Source: Lentzea guizhouensis (GTDB taxonomy: Bacteria; Actinomycetota; Actinomycetes; Mycobacteriales; Pseudonocardiaceae). Taken from it: DNA of 64,000 bases. Every line of letters begins with the position of its first letter. Within the stretch, counting starts at the first letter, position 1. The stretch is from positions 8,928,001 through 8,992,000 of the forward strand of contig NZ_CP016793.1 of NCBI RefSeq assembly GCF_001701025.1. Direction: 5' to 3'. The notes under the pieces were generated by a model. That model did not search any database, was not told the DNA's origin, and worked only from the letters and a program-made list of their open reading frames with translations. Below are positions 42,376 through 51,056 of the stretch, one piece after another. A program made the translations under genes and the position numbers.

Positions 42376-43514
42376 CGGGCCGCTCCGGTCAGCGGCAGCA
42401 CCGCGGTCACGGTCCACCCCCGGTCCGGGTTCGGGCCGGCCTCGCAGCTGCCTCCGAGCAAGTCCGCGCGCTCCTTCATGCCGATCAGCCCGTGCCCCTG
42501 CGCCGCGGCACCGCGCACCCCGCCGGTGTCGCCGTCGTCGCTCACCCGCAGGTGCACCGACGAGTCGCCGACCGTGACGCGCACCTCGATGCGGGTGGCG
42601 TGCCGGGCGTGCCGGCGCGCGTTCGTGACCGACTCCTGGGTGAGCCGGTAGACGGCGGTTCCCACCGACCCGGGAAGGGCGTCGACGGGCCCGTCGATCC
42701 GCACGTCCACCTCGGGTCCCGGCGGTCCGGGGCTCGCGAGCAGTGCGACGTCGGCGACGCCGGGACTCGGCGCCAGGTCCGCGGAGTCGTTGCGGCGCAG
42801 GGCTCGCACCATCGTGCGCATCTCGGTGAGCGCCCGCGACGCCTCCGCCTCGATCAGCGTGAGCGCCTCGATGGCCGCCTCCGGCCGCGCCGCCGCCGTC
42901 GCGAGCCCCGCCTGCGCCCGGATCGCCATCGCCGAGACGTGGTGCGCCACCGTGTCGTGCAGGTCCCGGGCGAGCCGCTCCCGTTCCAGCAGCTTGACCT
43001 GGTCGAACTCCCGCGCTCGCGCCCGTGCCCGGTACCGCACCGCGGCCCCGAGAGCGCACGCGGTCCCCAGGACCGCTGTGCCGGCCACCGCATCACCCGC
43101 GCTGACGAACCCGAGCACCGCCGACAGCCCGATCTTGCCGAGCATCACCGCCAGCCCGACCACCGCCTCGCGCCCCGACCCCCACCGGAACAGCGAGAAG
43201 GGGAACAGCAGCATGAACACCATGACGTTGAGCTCCGGCTCGCCCCAGAACACCAGCGAGGCGACCGCGGCCACCCCGAACGCCACGACCACCGCCATCA
43301 ACGGCCTGCTCCGGCGCACCAGCAGCAACGGCAGCAGCACCACCGCCACGACCAGCGAGCCGGCCCGCGTGTCCAGACCGGACCGCAACACCGCCTCGAG
43401 CACCGCGATCAGCAACAGGACGAGGACGAGCACCCGGTCCCGCCAGAGCCGCACCACCGCGGGTGCCGGCCGGGGCTCGTCCCACACCGACCGCAGGAGG
43501 GCGAACATGGCCAC
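42372..43514 (-). CDS. NarL-type sensor histidine kinase
   Basis: Membrane sensor kinase of 380 aa. Five to six N-terminal hydrophobic helices with no extracellular domain, then HisKA_3 dimerisation (RERLARDLHDTVAHHVSAMA, phospho-His in the DLHDTVAHH box) and a HATPase domain (LTQESVTNARRHARH N-box, SDDGDTGG, HGLIGMKERADLLGG). It pairs with the response regulator by a 4-bp overlap. Start at 43514 or ATG 43508. It senses probably something in the membrane; signal unknown. Confidence 0.92.
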   Translation of the reverse strand: MAMFALLRSVWDEPRPAPAVVRLWRDRVLVLVLLLIAVLEAVLRSGLDTRAGSLVVAVVLLPLLLVRRSRPLMAVVVAFGVAAVASLVFWGEPELNVMVFMLLFPFSLFRWGSGREAVVGLAVMLGKIGLSAVLGFVSAGDAVAGTAVLGTACALGAAVRYRARARAREFDQVKLLERERLARDLHDTVAHHVSAMAIRAQAGLATAAARPEAAIEALTLIEAEASRALTEMRTMVRALRRNDSADLAPSPGVADVALLASPGPPGPEVDVRIDGPVDALPGSVGTAVYRLTQESVTNARRHARHATRIEVRVTVGDSSVHLRVSDDGDTGGVRGAAAQGHGLIGMKERADLLGGSCEAGPNPDRGWTVTAVLPLTGAAR

Positions 43515-43541
43515 ATCGTACGAGAGCCGCCCCGCGCCCGG

Positions 43542-43846
43542 TCATCCCGGAACGCGGGCCACCGCTGCCAGGGTGTCGCTGTGGTCCATGACGGCGAACA
43601 GCGCGTTGGTCAGCGCGGTCTGGGCACGCACCGGCTTCGAAGGCCGACGCAGCAGCGCTGACCGCCTCCACTCATCGAGCTCCAGGGTCTCCACCGGGGC
43701 CTTGACCGCGATGCCGACGTTGTCGACCACCGCCCGCAACCGCCGCCTGGCGCTCGCCCATCGGCCGCCAGCCGCTGGGCCGTCGCACGCCCGATGCCGG
43801 TCGACGCTCCAGTCACCACCACGAGTTCGAAAGGTGCGGTCGTCAT
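43542..43846 (-). pseudogene. Short-chain dehydrogenase remnant
   Basis: From ATG 43846 the frame starts as a classical SDR (FELVVVTGASTGIGRATAQR with the TGxxxGIG cofactor motif). It then breaks near 43770, and a second frame continues with VVDNVGIAVKAPVETLELDE, the NNAG-like region and following helix, then an unrelated-looking end. About 50 residues between the two motifs are missing, and the Ser-Tyr-Lys active site region is absent. It is therefore a deletion remnant and not a simple frameshift. Confidence 0.65.
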
Positions 43847-44005
43847 CGTTGCCGTTGCTGTCTTCTCCGGTCGGTTCACCTCACCCGAGGTCCACTGCGG
43901 AACGCGGTGCCGACAGCCCCGGATCGTCCTGGTACGGCCAGTACCACAACGCGACCGGCGCGGTGCGGGACACTGCGGGGAACCTGCCGATGCCCGCCCG
44001 GCCGG

Positions 44006-44800
44006 TCAGACCTGGCAGACCGGGCACCACCAGGTCTCCCGGCCGTGGGCGGTGAGATCGGCCGGCCGGAACGAGATCGGTGTGCCACAACGCAGGCACG
44101 GACGCCGCGCCCTCCCGTAGACCCAATGTGGAGGTGTCGACCTGCCGGTGGTGTTCTGCTTCGGGTTCGCGTGGACCGCGTGCCGCAACCGCCGCCGGGC
44201 GTCGGTGAGCAACTCCTCCAGGCCGGCGACGGTGTCCGCGGCCCGCCACGGGTCGACGCGGTGCAGGAAGAGCAGCTCCTGCGCCCACATGTTGCCCAGC
44301 CCCGCCACCCGGCGCTGGTCGAGCAGCGCCGCCACGACCGCCTGTCCGCCGGCCGCCGCGACCCGTTCCGCCGCAACGGCGATGCTGTCGGCACCCGTGG
44401 TGTCCGCACCGAGCAGGTCCGGGCCGAGGTGTCCCATCACCGTCCGCTCGTCACGTGTCCGCAGCACGGTCAGCACCGGCAGCGCGACCCCGACGATCGT
44501 GCGGTCGTCGTCCAGCCGCAACGCGATCCGCAACTGCGACAGGACCCGTGCGGGCAACCGCTTGTGCGGGCGCAACACGGACCAGGAACCGGTCATCCTC
44601 AGGTGCGAGTGGACGGTCAGGCCGGCATCGGTGCGGGACAACAGGTGCTTGCCCCGCGCGCGCCATTCGAGGATCCGTTGCCCGGCCAGGTCGACAGTGG
44701 CGAACCGCGGATGCCGGACGTCACTGTGGACGATCAACGCCCCGGCGGTGGCGGTGTCGAGCCGCGCCGCGATCCGCGCCACGGTGTCTCCCTCCGCCAT
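44006..44800 (-). CDS. Nei/Fpg-family DNA glycosylase (Nei2-like) with Ala in place of catalytic Pro
   Basis: Fpg/Nei-type base-excision repair protein of 264 aa. Seen: start MAEGDTVARIAARL, WRARGKHLLSR (conserved Lys), TVHSHLRMTGSWSV, H2TH region ALLDQRRVAGLGNMWAQELL, and the C-terminal zinc finger with PCLRCGTP and WWCPVCQ (four Cys). In active members the chain begins MPEGD, and Pro2 is the Schiff-base nucleophile; here codon 2 is GCG (Ala). So the protein should bind DNA but may lack glycosylase/lyase chemistry, unless the base is a sequence error (CCG to GCG). An ATG or GTG further upstream would make it worse. Divergent from the gene at 44872. Confidence 0.9.
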   Translation of the reverse strand: MAEGDTVARIAARLDTATAGALIVHSDVRHPRFATVDLAGQRILEWRARGKHLLSRTDAGLTVHSHLRMTGSWSVLRPHKRLPARVLSQLRIALRLDDDRTIVGVALPVLTVLRTRDERTVMGHLGPDLLGADTTGADSIAVAAERVAAAGGQAVVAALLDQRRVAGLGNMWAQELLFLHRVDPWRAADTVAGLEELLTDARRRLRHAVHANPKQNTTGRSTPPHWVYGRARRPCLRCGTPISFRPADLTAHGRETWWCPVCQV

Positions 44801-44871
44801 CGCCCCATCATCACCCACCCCGACCGGCACGGCAGACCGAGCCGAAGCCCGCGAAGTGCGATCCTGGCCCG

Positions 44872-45174
44872 ATGGCCGAGCCGGAGCACACGCCAGACGG
44901 GCACTTCGTGATCATCAACGGGCGGCGGTGGCGGGCCACCGACCCCGACATCCCGCCCGAGCCGGCGGCCCGCCTGCGCAGCCTGCTGATGACCGCCCGC
45001 CGGGACATCGCCGCCGCCCAACGCACCCAGGACGCCGAGCTGGAGCGGGACGCCCGCGCCAGGGTCCAGCTCGCCAAGGTCGCTCTCGGCGAGCGCGGCA
45101 CGCCGTGGTGGGAACAGACGGCGGACGAACGGCGGCAGCGCTGGCAGGACGGCCTGGACGCGCTGGAACGGTGA
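44872..45174 (+). CDS. Conserved hypothetical protein
   Basis: Soluble protein of 100 aa, ATG 44872. Seen: DGHFVIINGRRWRATDPDIP near the start, then a helical middle (LRSLLMTARRDIAAAQRTQD) and LGERGTPWWEQTADERRQRW. Short proteins with the opening GRRWRATDP are common in actinobacteria, often near DNA-repair genes; the function is unknown to me. Divergent from the Nei-like gene with 71 bp between starts, so both may share control. Confidence 0.7.
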   Translation: MAEPEHTPDGHFVIINGRRWRATDPDIPPEPAARLRSLLMTARRDIAAAQRTQDAELERDARARVQLAKVALGERGTPWWEQTADERRQRWQDGLDALER

Positions 45175-45265
45175 CCGGCCGGGGGCAGGGGCACCGCGAA
45201 CGCGACGCTCGTGGAGCAGACGCCGGCACAGCCCCGGCGGCGTCCTCGACCGGAGCTGGGCGCGG

Positions 45266-46106
45266 TCAGGTGCGCGGCTTCAGCGCGCTGGGCGGCGCGC
45301 GTGCCGAGCGGGCTGCGGTCGGTGCAACCGCTGGCCCCGCATTCGCAGGCCCACCGGTAGGGCGCCGTGGTGTTGCCGGGAACCACGTCCCGCCCGGTGG
45401 CCTCCGCCCAGAGCCTCCCCTGCCGGGCCGCGACGTCGTTCTCGAACGCCCGCTGCCCGGCCAGTGCACGCCCTGGTGCGAGCCTGGCGACGACGCCGGG
45501 TTCGAGGGCGGACCGCACGGCGTCGTACGTCGTCAGCCAGTCCGGGTGCTCCGGCACCTCGACGACCGGGCGACCTGTGGCGGCGGCCTCGCTGCGGACG
45601 AGGTCGGCGATCACGGTGTCGCGGGCGACGAGCCGGTCCAGGCGGCGCGGATCGGCGTCCGGCCGGGAGACGCGTGCCGCGCGCGTCCGTTCTGGCGTGG
45701 GAACCAGGAAGACAGCGCTTCCCGCGGGCAGCGGGGTGGCCATCGACGGCAGCAGCTGCGGTCCCTCGACCAGCACCGGCACGGGTTCGGTCGCTCGGGC
45801 GCGCACGTCAGCCAAGACGAGTGGCAGGCGGGCGTGCGCGGTGGCGACGAACGCCGCGGCGGCGTGTTCGGGGTCTTGGGCCAGTTCCTCGTCGAGTGTC
45901 GTGCTCGCCGGGGGAAGGCGCTCCTGGTGGTCGTAGGCCCACATGTCCACCGGGTGCAGCGGCAGGTCGAGGTGCCGGCTCAGCAGCCAGGCGATCGTCG
46001 ACCTGCCCGCTCCCTGCGCACCTCCCAGCCAGATCATGGCCGGCCACGAGACGTCCCCCACGAACCCGACCACACCGACGCCGCACGGGTGGTGCTCCCC
46101 GGTCAT
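45266..46106 (-). CDS. P-loop NTPase, 3' end uncertain
   Basis: Protein of about 280 aa with a Walker A motif GGAQGAGRSTIAWLLS near residue 28; the Lys usually found there (GxxGxGKS) is Arg. Further seen: PHPVDMWAYDHQERLP-like region, VLVEGPQLLPSMA, TPERTRAARVSRPDADPRRL and a Cys pair CECGASGCTD at the end. Resembles adenylate-kinase/AAA-type small NTPases of unknown role. The frame stays open to 44811 and would run over the gene at 44872-45174 on the other strand; I think a 1-nt shift near 45290 leads to the stop at 45266. Start could be 46106 or ATG 46037. Confidence 0.55.
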
Positions 46107-46172
46107 GAGATCCGGGAGGCACCACCCGTGCGGGTTGTCAGCCGGTCCGCCCGGTGGGCGGATGTCGTCGGG

Positions 46173-48131
46173 TCAGGAGCACTTGCGCCCGTCGTTGACG
46201 CACTTCACGATCTTGGCCATCGTCTGCTCGGAGTTGACGTTGGCGAAGTCGTTGTGGTCGGAGAACGGGTTGTGGTTCTCCTCCGGGAACGCGTCGAGCT
46301 GGTACTGGCCCTTCTGCTGGACGTCGCGGGAGATGTCGTAGGAGATGCTGATCCGCAGCTGCGGGATGGCCTTGAAGCCCTGCGGGCAGGCGCCGGTCTG
46401 CTTGTCGGCGAACCGGACGTGGTCGCGGTGGTTGGCGCTGTCGGCGTTCTGACCGTCCCAGCAGCCCGCGAAGTCGTGCACCCGCATGACCTTGCTGCCG
46501 CTGGGGCAGACCACGTACTTGTCGGACAGCCGGTCCTCGAAGCCGCTGCAGGTCCACGTCGCACGGGCGTTGGCGGGGCCGCGGCTGGTCGGCTTGGCGT
46601 CGCCGGTGACCATCTTGAGGAACTTCGGCATGGCCGTGACCTTGCTGGTCGCGTTGCCGCGGTACTCGATCTTCACCTGGGCCGGCCGGACGATCTTGCC
46701 GACGTTGCCGACGAGCTCGAGGTTCTTGCCGGTGGGAGCGGCCAGGGGCGGAGCGGTCGTGGTGGTGGCACCACCGTTGTTGCCGCCGTTGTTGTTGCCC
46801 CCGTTGTTGTTCCCGCCGTTGTTGTTCCCGCCGTTGTTGTTCCCGCCGTTGTTGCCGTTCCCGTTCCCGTTGTTCCCGTTGCCGTTGTTGTTGCCGCCGT
46901 TGTTGTTGCCGCCGTTGTTGTTGCCGCCGTTGTTGTTCTCGCCACCCTCGCCGTTCTCGCCGCCCTCATCGCCGTTCAGACCGCACTTCGCGAGGCGCTC
47001 CAGCCCCTGCGGCTTCTCGGCGCCGCGGCCGATGGCGATCGCGATCCGGTCGAGCGTGGCGGCCCGCTTGTCCTTCAGCGGCCCGAGGATCGCGTTGTCG
47101 ACGAAGTTCGCCCCGCCCTGGCCCTTGCTGGTCACCAGGCGCTGGTTGGCTTCGGCAATCTGCTTGTCCAGCCCGTTGAGCTCGCGGTCCACCTCGTCGA
47201 GAGCTTGGTCGGGCACACCGGGCAGCGCCTCGCGCACCGACGGGCACTTGATCGTCGGCGTGGCGGCGTCCTGCTCGGCGCCGTTCTGCTCGGCCTGCTG
47301 CAGAAGGCCCTCACCGGCGAACTTGCGCGGCTTCGAGTGGTTGCCGTGGCCGCCGCCGTGACCGCCGTGGCCGAAGCGCACGTCGCAGTCGGCGAGCGGG
47401 GTCAGGTTCGGCTTGCGCCCCGACCGGCTCATGGCGGTGGCGATGCGGTCGAGCGTGGCGGCCCGCTTGGCGCGCAACGGACCCAGAACGGTGTTGTTGA
47501 CGAAGTTCGGGTCGCCGGGGTTCTGGGCGCGTGCGACCCGGTCGTTGGCTTCCCTGAGCTGCTGGGCGAGCTGCTGCAGGTTCTTCATGATCTCGTCCCG
47601 GACCCGCTGGGGAATGGCGGGCAGCCGGTTCCCGACGCCGGGGCAGGCGACCTCGCCGGGCTCCTCGATCTTGTCCGGCGGCACGGAGGAACCCGTGTTG
47701 GCCTTGGGGTTGATGCGCACGACCGGCCAGAAGTACGACGAGCGGTCACCGTTGCGACAGGTGGTCTCCGCGTCCTCGAGGCTCTCGTCGGACGAGTCGG
47801 CGCTGATGGACAGGTTGCCCACGAAGTCGTGGACGTGCTGGGCGCCGTGCTGCAGCCCCGGCTGGGCGACCGGGTTGTCGGCGCTGAACTTGCCGTTCTC
47901 GTTCGTGCCGCAGTCGACCGTGAACACGCCCTTGGCGCCGTTCTGGCCGACCTTGGGCGTGACGACGTTCTTCGCGACCTGCTCAATGGGCACGAAAGCG
48001 CTGCGTGGCGCCGGTTCGCCGTCCTTCGCGGCCAGTGCCACGGTGGCGGTACCCGCAGCGACCACCGCGACCGCTGACAACGAAGCGATCAGACGGAACT
48101 TCCGTCTGTCGGCGGCTTCACGGTGCGTCAT
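46173..48131 (-). CDS. Secreted DUF1996 protein interrupted by duplicated modules and an NNNGG linker
   Basis: Exported protein of 652 aa: signal peptide at 1-35 (core ASLSAVAVVAAGTATVALA). The first half of a DUF1996 domain lies at 60-145 (QHGAQHVHDFVGNLS) and the second half at 465-652 (VHDFAGCWDGQNAD, HRDHVRFADKQTGACPQGFK). Between them are two related modules, 165-250 and 297-383, sharing NFVNNTVLGPLRAKRAATLD / NFVDNAILGPLKDKRAATLD, and a 65-residue Asn/Gly tract (387-453), then a Thr/Pro linker. DUF1996 proteins are extracellular and often tied to cell wall or biomass breakdown; the function is not known. Start ATG 48131. Divergent from the MerR gene. Confidence 0.85.
   Translation of the reverse strand: MTHREAADRRKFRLIASLSAVAVVAAGTATVALAAKDGEPAPRSAFVPIEQVAKNVVTPKVGQNGAKGVFTVDCGTNENGKFSADNPVAQPGLQHGAQHVHDFVGNLSISADSSDESLEDAETTCRNGDRSSYFWPVVRINPKANTGSSVPPDKIEEPGEVACPGVGNRLPAIPQRVRDEIMKNLQQLAQQLREANDRVARAQNPGDPNFVNNTVLGPLRAKRAATLDRIATAMSRSGRKPNLTPLADCDVRFGHGGHGGGHGNHSKPRKFAGEGLLQQAEQNGAEQDAATPTIKCPSVREALPGVPDQALDEVDRELNGLDKQIAEANQRLVTSKGQGGANFVDNAILGPLKDKRAATLDRIAIAIGRGAEKPQGLERLAKCGLNGDEGGENGEGGENNNGGNNNGGNNNGGNNNGNGNNGNGNGNNGGNNNGGNNNGGNNNGGNNNGGNNGGATTTTAPPLAAPTGKNLELVGNVGKIVRPAQVKIEYRGNATSKVTAMPKFLKMVTGDAKPTSRGPANARATWTCSGFEDRLSDKYVVCPSGSKVMRVHDFAGCWDGQNADSANHRDHVRFADKQTGACPQGFKAIPQLRISISYDISRDVQQKGQYQLDAFPEENHNPFSDHNDFANVNSEQTMAKIVKCVNDGRKCS
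46771..46938. repeat. Low-complexity 15-bp repeat tract coding for Asn-Asn-Asn-Gly-Gly
   Basis: The plus strand reads CCGTTGTTGTTGCCG and close variants over about 170 bp. It codes for NNNGG repeats in the DUF1996 protein, with a central stretch of NGN repeats. Such repeats are prone to change in length. Confidence 0.9.
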
Positions 48132-48278
48132 ACGTCCTCCTGGAACATGCGGTCCATGACCCGGAGTACGTACAGAAGCGCGGAGCGGCTCAATCTTGGT
48201 TCAACTTTTACGGGTTGCACCTGCCGCAGCGGCATGTGCTGTGCTTGGCGGACCACAGCAGGAAAGGTTTCGTTCGCA

Positions 48279-49106
48279 ATGCATCTGTCCTTCACGTCGC
48301 CGCGTCAGGTCAAGATCGGTGATGCCGCCGCCTTCGCCGGAACGACGCCGCGCGCCATCCGCCACTACCACCAGATCGGCCTGCTGCCCGAGCCCGAGCG
48401 AGGTGCGGACGGCCGCCGCCGTTACGGCTACGACGACATGATCCGTCTGCTGTGGATCCGCAGGATGGCGGAGGCCGGCATCAAGCTCGACGACATTCGC
48501 ACCGCGTTCGACGAGACCCAGGACATCACGGACAGCCTGAGCCGCCTGGAGGAGACCCTGGCCGCCCAGGAGGCCGACATCCGCCGGCAACGCCTGGCCG
48601 TCCAGCGCCTGCGAGCCGTGGGCAGCCCACTCGGACTGCTCTCGGACCTGGTGACCGACCGGCTCAGCCACCTGCCCCCTGACGCGCTGCGCCCCGCCGA
48701 CCTGGAAACCCTGCTGGTCACCGAACGGATCTTCGGCCCGCCCGCCGCCGCCATCCAGGCCAGCACGTTCATCGCCCTGGCCACTCACCCCGACCTGCGC
48801 GCGGAGTACGACCGCCTGGACGCCGCCGAGGCCGCACTCGACGACGGCGTCGAGCCGGACGACCCGCGGGTGGAAGAGCTCGCACTGCAGCGGTACGCCC
48901 ACCTCAAGGCCGTGGAGCGGGCCATCGAGGCGGCCGGGCTGGACGCGGACGACGAGGAGCTCTTGGAGATGGACGTGGAGGAGGAAGACAGGCAAATGAG
49001 CGCTTACGAAGCGTTCACCAAGATGCCGTACGACTTCTCCCCCGCCCGGATGCGCTGCGTCGTGCGCGCGGGACAGCTGCTCGGCGAGGACCTCCCGAGC
49101 AGCTGA
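48279..49106 (+). CDS. MerR-family transcriptional regulator
   Basis: Regulator of 275 aa. N-terminal MerR winged-helix (about 10-80): VKIGDAAAFAGTTPRAIRHY, HQIGLLPEPERGADGRRRYG, then the long coiled-coil helix (SLSRLEETLAAQEADIRRQR). The C-terminal part of about 150 residues is helical and acidic, without a known ligand domain and without the Cys of metal sensors. ATG 48279 with GGAAAGG upstream. Followed after 45 bp by an SRPBCC gene, a likely partner or target. Divergent from the DUF1996 gene. Confidence 0.9.
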   Translation: MHLSFTSPRQVKIGDAAAFAGTTPRAIRHYHQIGLLPEPERGADGRRRYGYDDMIRLLWIRRMAEAGIKLDDIRTAFDETQDITDSLSRLEETLAAQEADIRRQRLAVQRLRAVGSPLGLLSDLVTDRLSHLPPDALRPADLETLLVTERIFGPPAAAIQASTFIALATHPDLRAEYDRLDAAEAALDDGVEPDDPRVEELALQRYAHLKAVERAIEAAGLDADDEELLEMDVEEEDRQMSAYEAFTKMPYDFSPARMRCVVRAGQLLGEDLPSS

Positions 49107-49151
49107 CGCTGTTAGTGTGCGTGCGTTCCTCCACGGACTGGAGCGCCGGCC

Positions 49152-49634
49152 ATGAAGTACACCGTCTCGCTGGAGATCGCCCTGCCGCGGGAGAGGGTGG
49201 TCCAGCTGCTCGCCGACCCGGAGCAGATGCCGAAGTGGCTGCGCGGCCTGGTGGTGCACGAGCCGCTGGACGGGGCGCACGGTCAGGTCGGCACCAGGTC
49301 ACGTGTGGTGCTGAAGTCGGGACAACAGGAGTTCGAGGCGGTGGAGACGATCACCCGTCGTGAACCTGCTGTCCTGCAGGGGATTCCGCAGGACGTAGTC
49401 GTCCACTTCGAACGCGAGATCGTCGGGAAGGGCATGTGGAGTGCCACTCGGGACCACCTGTCGGAGAGCGGTCCGGAGAGGACGCTCTGGGTGAGTGAGA
49501 ACGAGTACCGGTTCGACGGTGTGGTGATGCGGCTCGTGGGGTTGCTGATGCCCGGCACGTTCCGCAAGCAGTCGCTGCGGCACATGGAGGACTTCAAGGC
49601 GTTCGCGGAAGACGGGAAGGACGTCCGCGGCTGA
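49152..49634 (+). CDS. SRPBCC (START-like) family protein
   Basis: Soluble protein of 160 aa with the polyketide-cyclase/START fold. Seen: YTVSLEIALPRERVVQLLAD, PEQMPKWLRGLVVHE, a central strand region with RSRVVLKSGQQEFEAVETIT and a C-terminal helix KQSLRHMEDFKAFAEDG. The ligand is unknown. Start ATG 49152, 45 bp behind the MerR gene in the same direction; probably one transcript. Confidence 0.8.
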   Translation: MKYTVSLEIALPRERVVQLLADPEQMPKWLRGLVVHEPLDGAHGQVGTRSRVVLKSGQQEFEAVETITRREPAVLQGIPQDVVVHFEREIVGKGMWSATRDHLSESGPERTLWVSENEYRFDGVVMRLVGLLMPGTFRKQSLRHMEDFKAFAEDGKDVRG

Positions 49635-49710
49635 CCGGACGTCAGGCGCAGGCGCGCCTGTGTCGGAGATTCGGCGGAACTCGCTTGCCGATCTTGCTAC
49701 GCTTGTCGCG

Positions 49711-49764
49711 ATGAGCACCTACTGGAGCAGATCGGGGGTCCCGTTCACCAAAGGTGAGTGCTGA
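49711..49764 (+). CDS. 17-codon leader ORF overlapping the next start
   Basis: ATG 49711 opens a 17-codon frame (MSTYWSRSGVPFTKGEC). Its TGA shares its last base with the ATG at 49764 (TGATG), so ribosomes ending here could restart on the operon's first gene. A TACGCT hexamer at 49698-49703 is a possible -10 element, which would leave almost no leader before it. Too short for a family match. Confidence 0.45.
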   Translation: MSTYWSRSGVPFTKGEC

Positions 49765-51008
49765 TGCACCTCCGAACCGTGAATGGACACTCCCGCCTCA
49801 CCCTCTGGTCGCACGTGCGCAAGTTCGCCGTGCCGACATCGATGATCGAGTCCGCCACCGCCCGCCGTGCCGTGGGCGACTGGGCCGGTGCCTGCGCCGC
49901 GGCGCGGGTCGACATCGACCTGGACCTGCGGACCGTCAGACGAACGAGCGGCTCGCAACTCGCCGCGATGGTCCGCACCGACCTCCGCCACCTGGTGCCC
50001 GACCTGCTGCGCTGGCACTTCCCGCGGATCCGCCCGGACGGCCTGCTACGCCCCGGCCTGACCGTGTCGCTGGCCCGCTGTCCGACTGCCGACGGGGCAG
50101 CGCACCTCGTCGCGCGCACCCCGCCGGCCTGGGCCGATGCCGGGCAGCGGATCAGCCTCGCGCTCTGGGATCCCGGGCGGGCTCGGAGCGGGCGGGCATC
50201 CGCATCCCCGTCCGGACCGGCGGTTCCGCCTCGACCTGCACCGCCACCTCTGGGACGCGCGCAGGACCGGTGAGCTGCGGGACCGGTGCGGGGCCGAGCA
50301 GTGGACCGCCGATCCGGGACACGGCCGCGCCGTGCACAGGTGGGCGGCCGAGCCGCGCTCCTGCGCGCCGACGGGCCCGCGGACGGTCCTGTCATCGTGC
50401 GGCTCGGTGCGCACCGCCGGGTCGTACTGGGTCGGACCGGCCGGCGCGCGTCGCCGGTGCTGCCCGACGCGGCCACGTGGACGTTGCCGGACCTGGAGCT
50501 GGTGCACGCGGGGCTGATCGACGCCGACCGCCTGCACCCGTCGGTCGCGGCCGCGCTGCTGCCGGACCACCGGCGCACGGCCGCAAACGCCGACAGCACA
50601 ACAGGTCCGCGGCTGGTCCTGTGCCGTGGCGCCACCCACCGCATCGGGGTGGTGGACGGCCTACTGGTCGCGCTGGACCACGACGCCGACGAGATCCGCC
50701 GCGAGGACCTGCTGGTCGCGTTGGGTGGCACCGCGCTGCCCTGTCTCGAAGCGATCGGTGCCGCGCACCGGCATCCGGACAACCTCGACGACGTCCGCGC
50801 GCGGCTGGACCACGGTGACACCGCCGGTGCCCTCGCCGCCGTCGAAGGCCTGCTCGGGCCGGACGCGCTGCTGCCGGGCGGGGCGTTGCACGACGAGCTG
50901 GAGGACGCCGTCCACCGCAAGGTCCTGCACGGCCTGTACCGCGCCGGGCTCAGCACGACCGGCCCAACTCCGTCCAAACAGGACGTCCGCTACCTCACCG
51001 GACGCTGA
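49764..51008 (+). pseudogene. Unknown protein in MoxR-VWA operon, two frameshifts
   Basis: First gene of an operon with a MoxR ATPase and a VWA protein; about 415 aa if repaired. First frame: MHLRTVNGHSRLTLWSHVRK, then VDIDLDLRTVRRTSGSQLAA to about 50165. Second frame from there: RRFRLDLHRHLWDARRTGEL, EQWTADPGHGRAVHRWAAE. After about 50350 the first frame returns: ADGPVIVRLGAHRRVVLGRT to LHGLYRAGLSTTGPTPSKQD. The two shifts balance, which fits sequence errors. No family is recognised; by position it may be the dedicated partner or substrate adaptor of the ATPase-VWA pair. Confidence 0.6.
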
Positions 51009-51056
51009 CCTCTCGGCCGGCTCACGACCCCGATCACACACCCAAGGTGACCAACC

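Noticed and set aside
43881..44005. Possible short protein end (VALWYWPYQDDPGLSAPRSA) before the Nei gene
   Set aside because: No start and too short to judge; perhaps a remnant, not listed as a gene.
44811..45265. In-frame continuation of the P-loop protein
   Set aside because: It would overlap a well-supported gene on the other strand along its whole length and reads Ser/Arg-rich; a frameshift is more likely.
46771..46938. Possible CRISPR-like regular repeats
   Set aside because: Units are 15 bp without spacers and translate to NNNGG; it is a coding low-complexity tract.
44148..48077. Open frame of 1309 codons on the plus strand
   Set aside because: It covers the Nei-like, P-loop and DUF1996 genes on the opposite strand, has Arg- and Val-rich low-complexity translation and no family. 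It is a high-G+C shadow.
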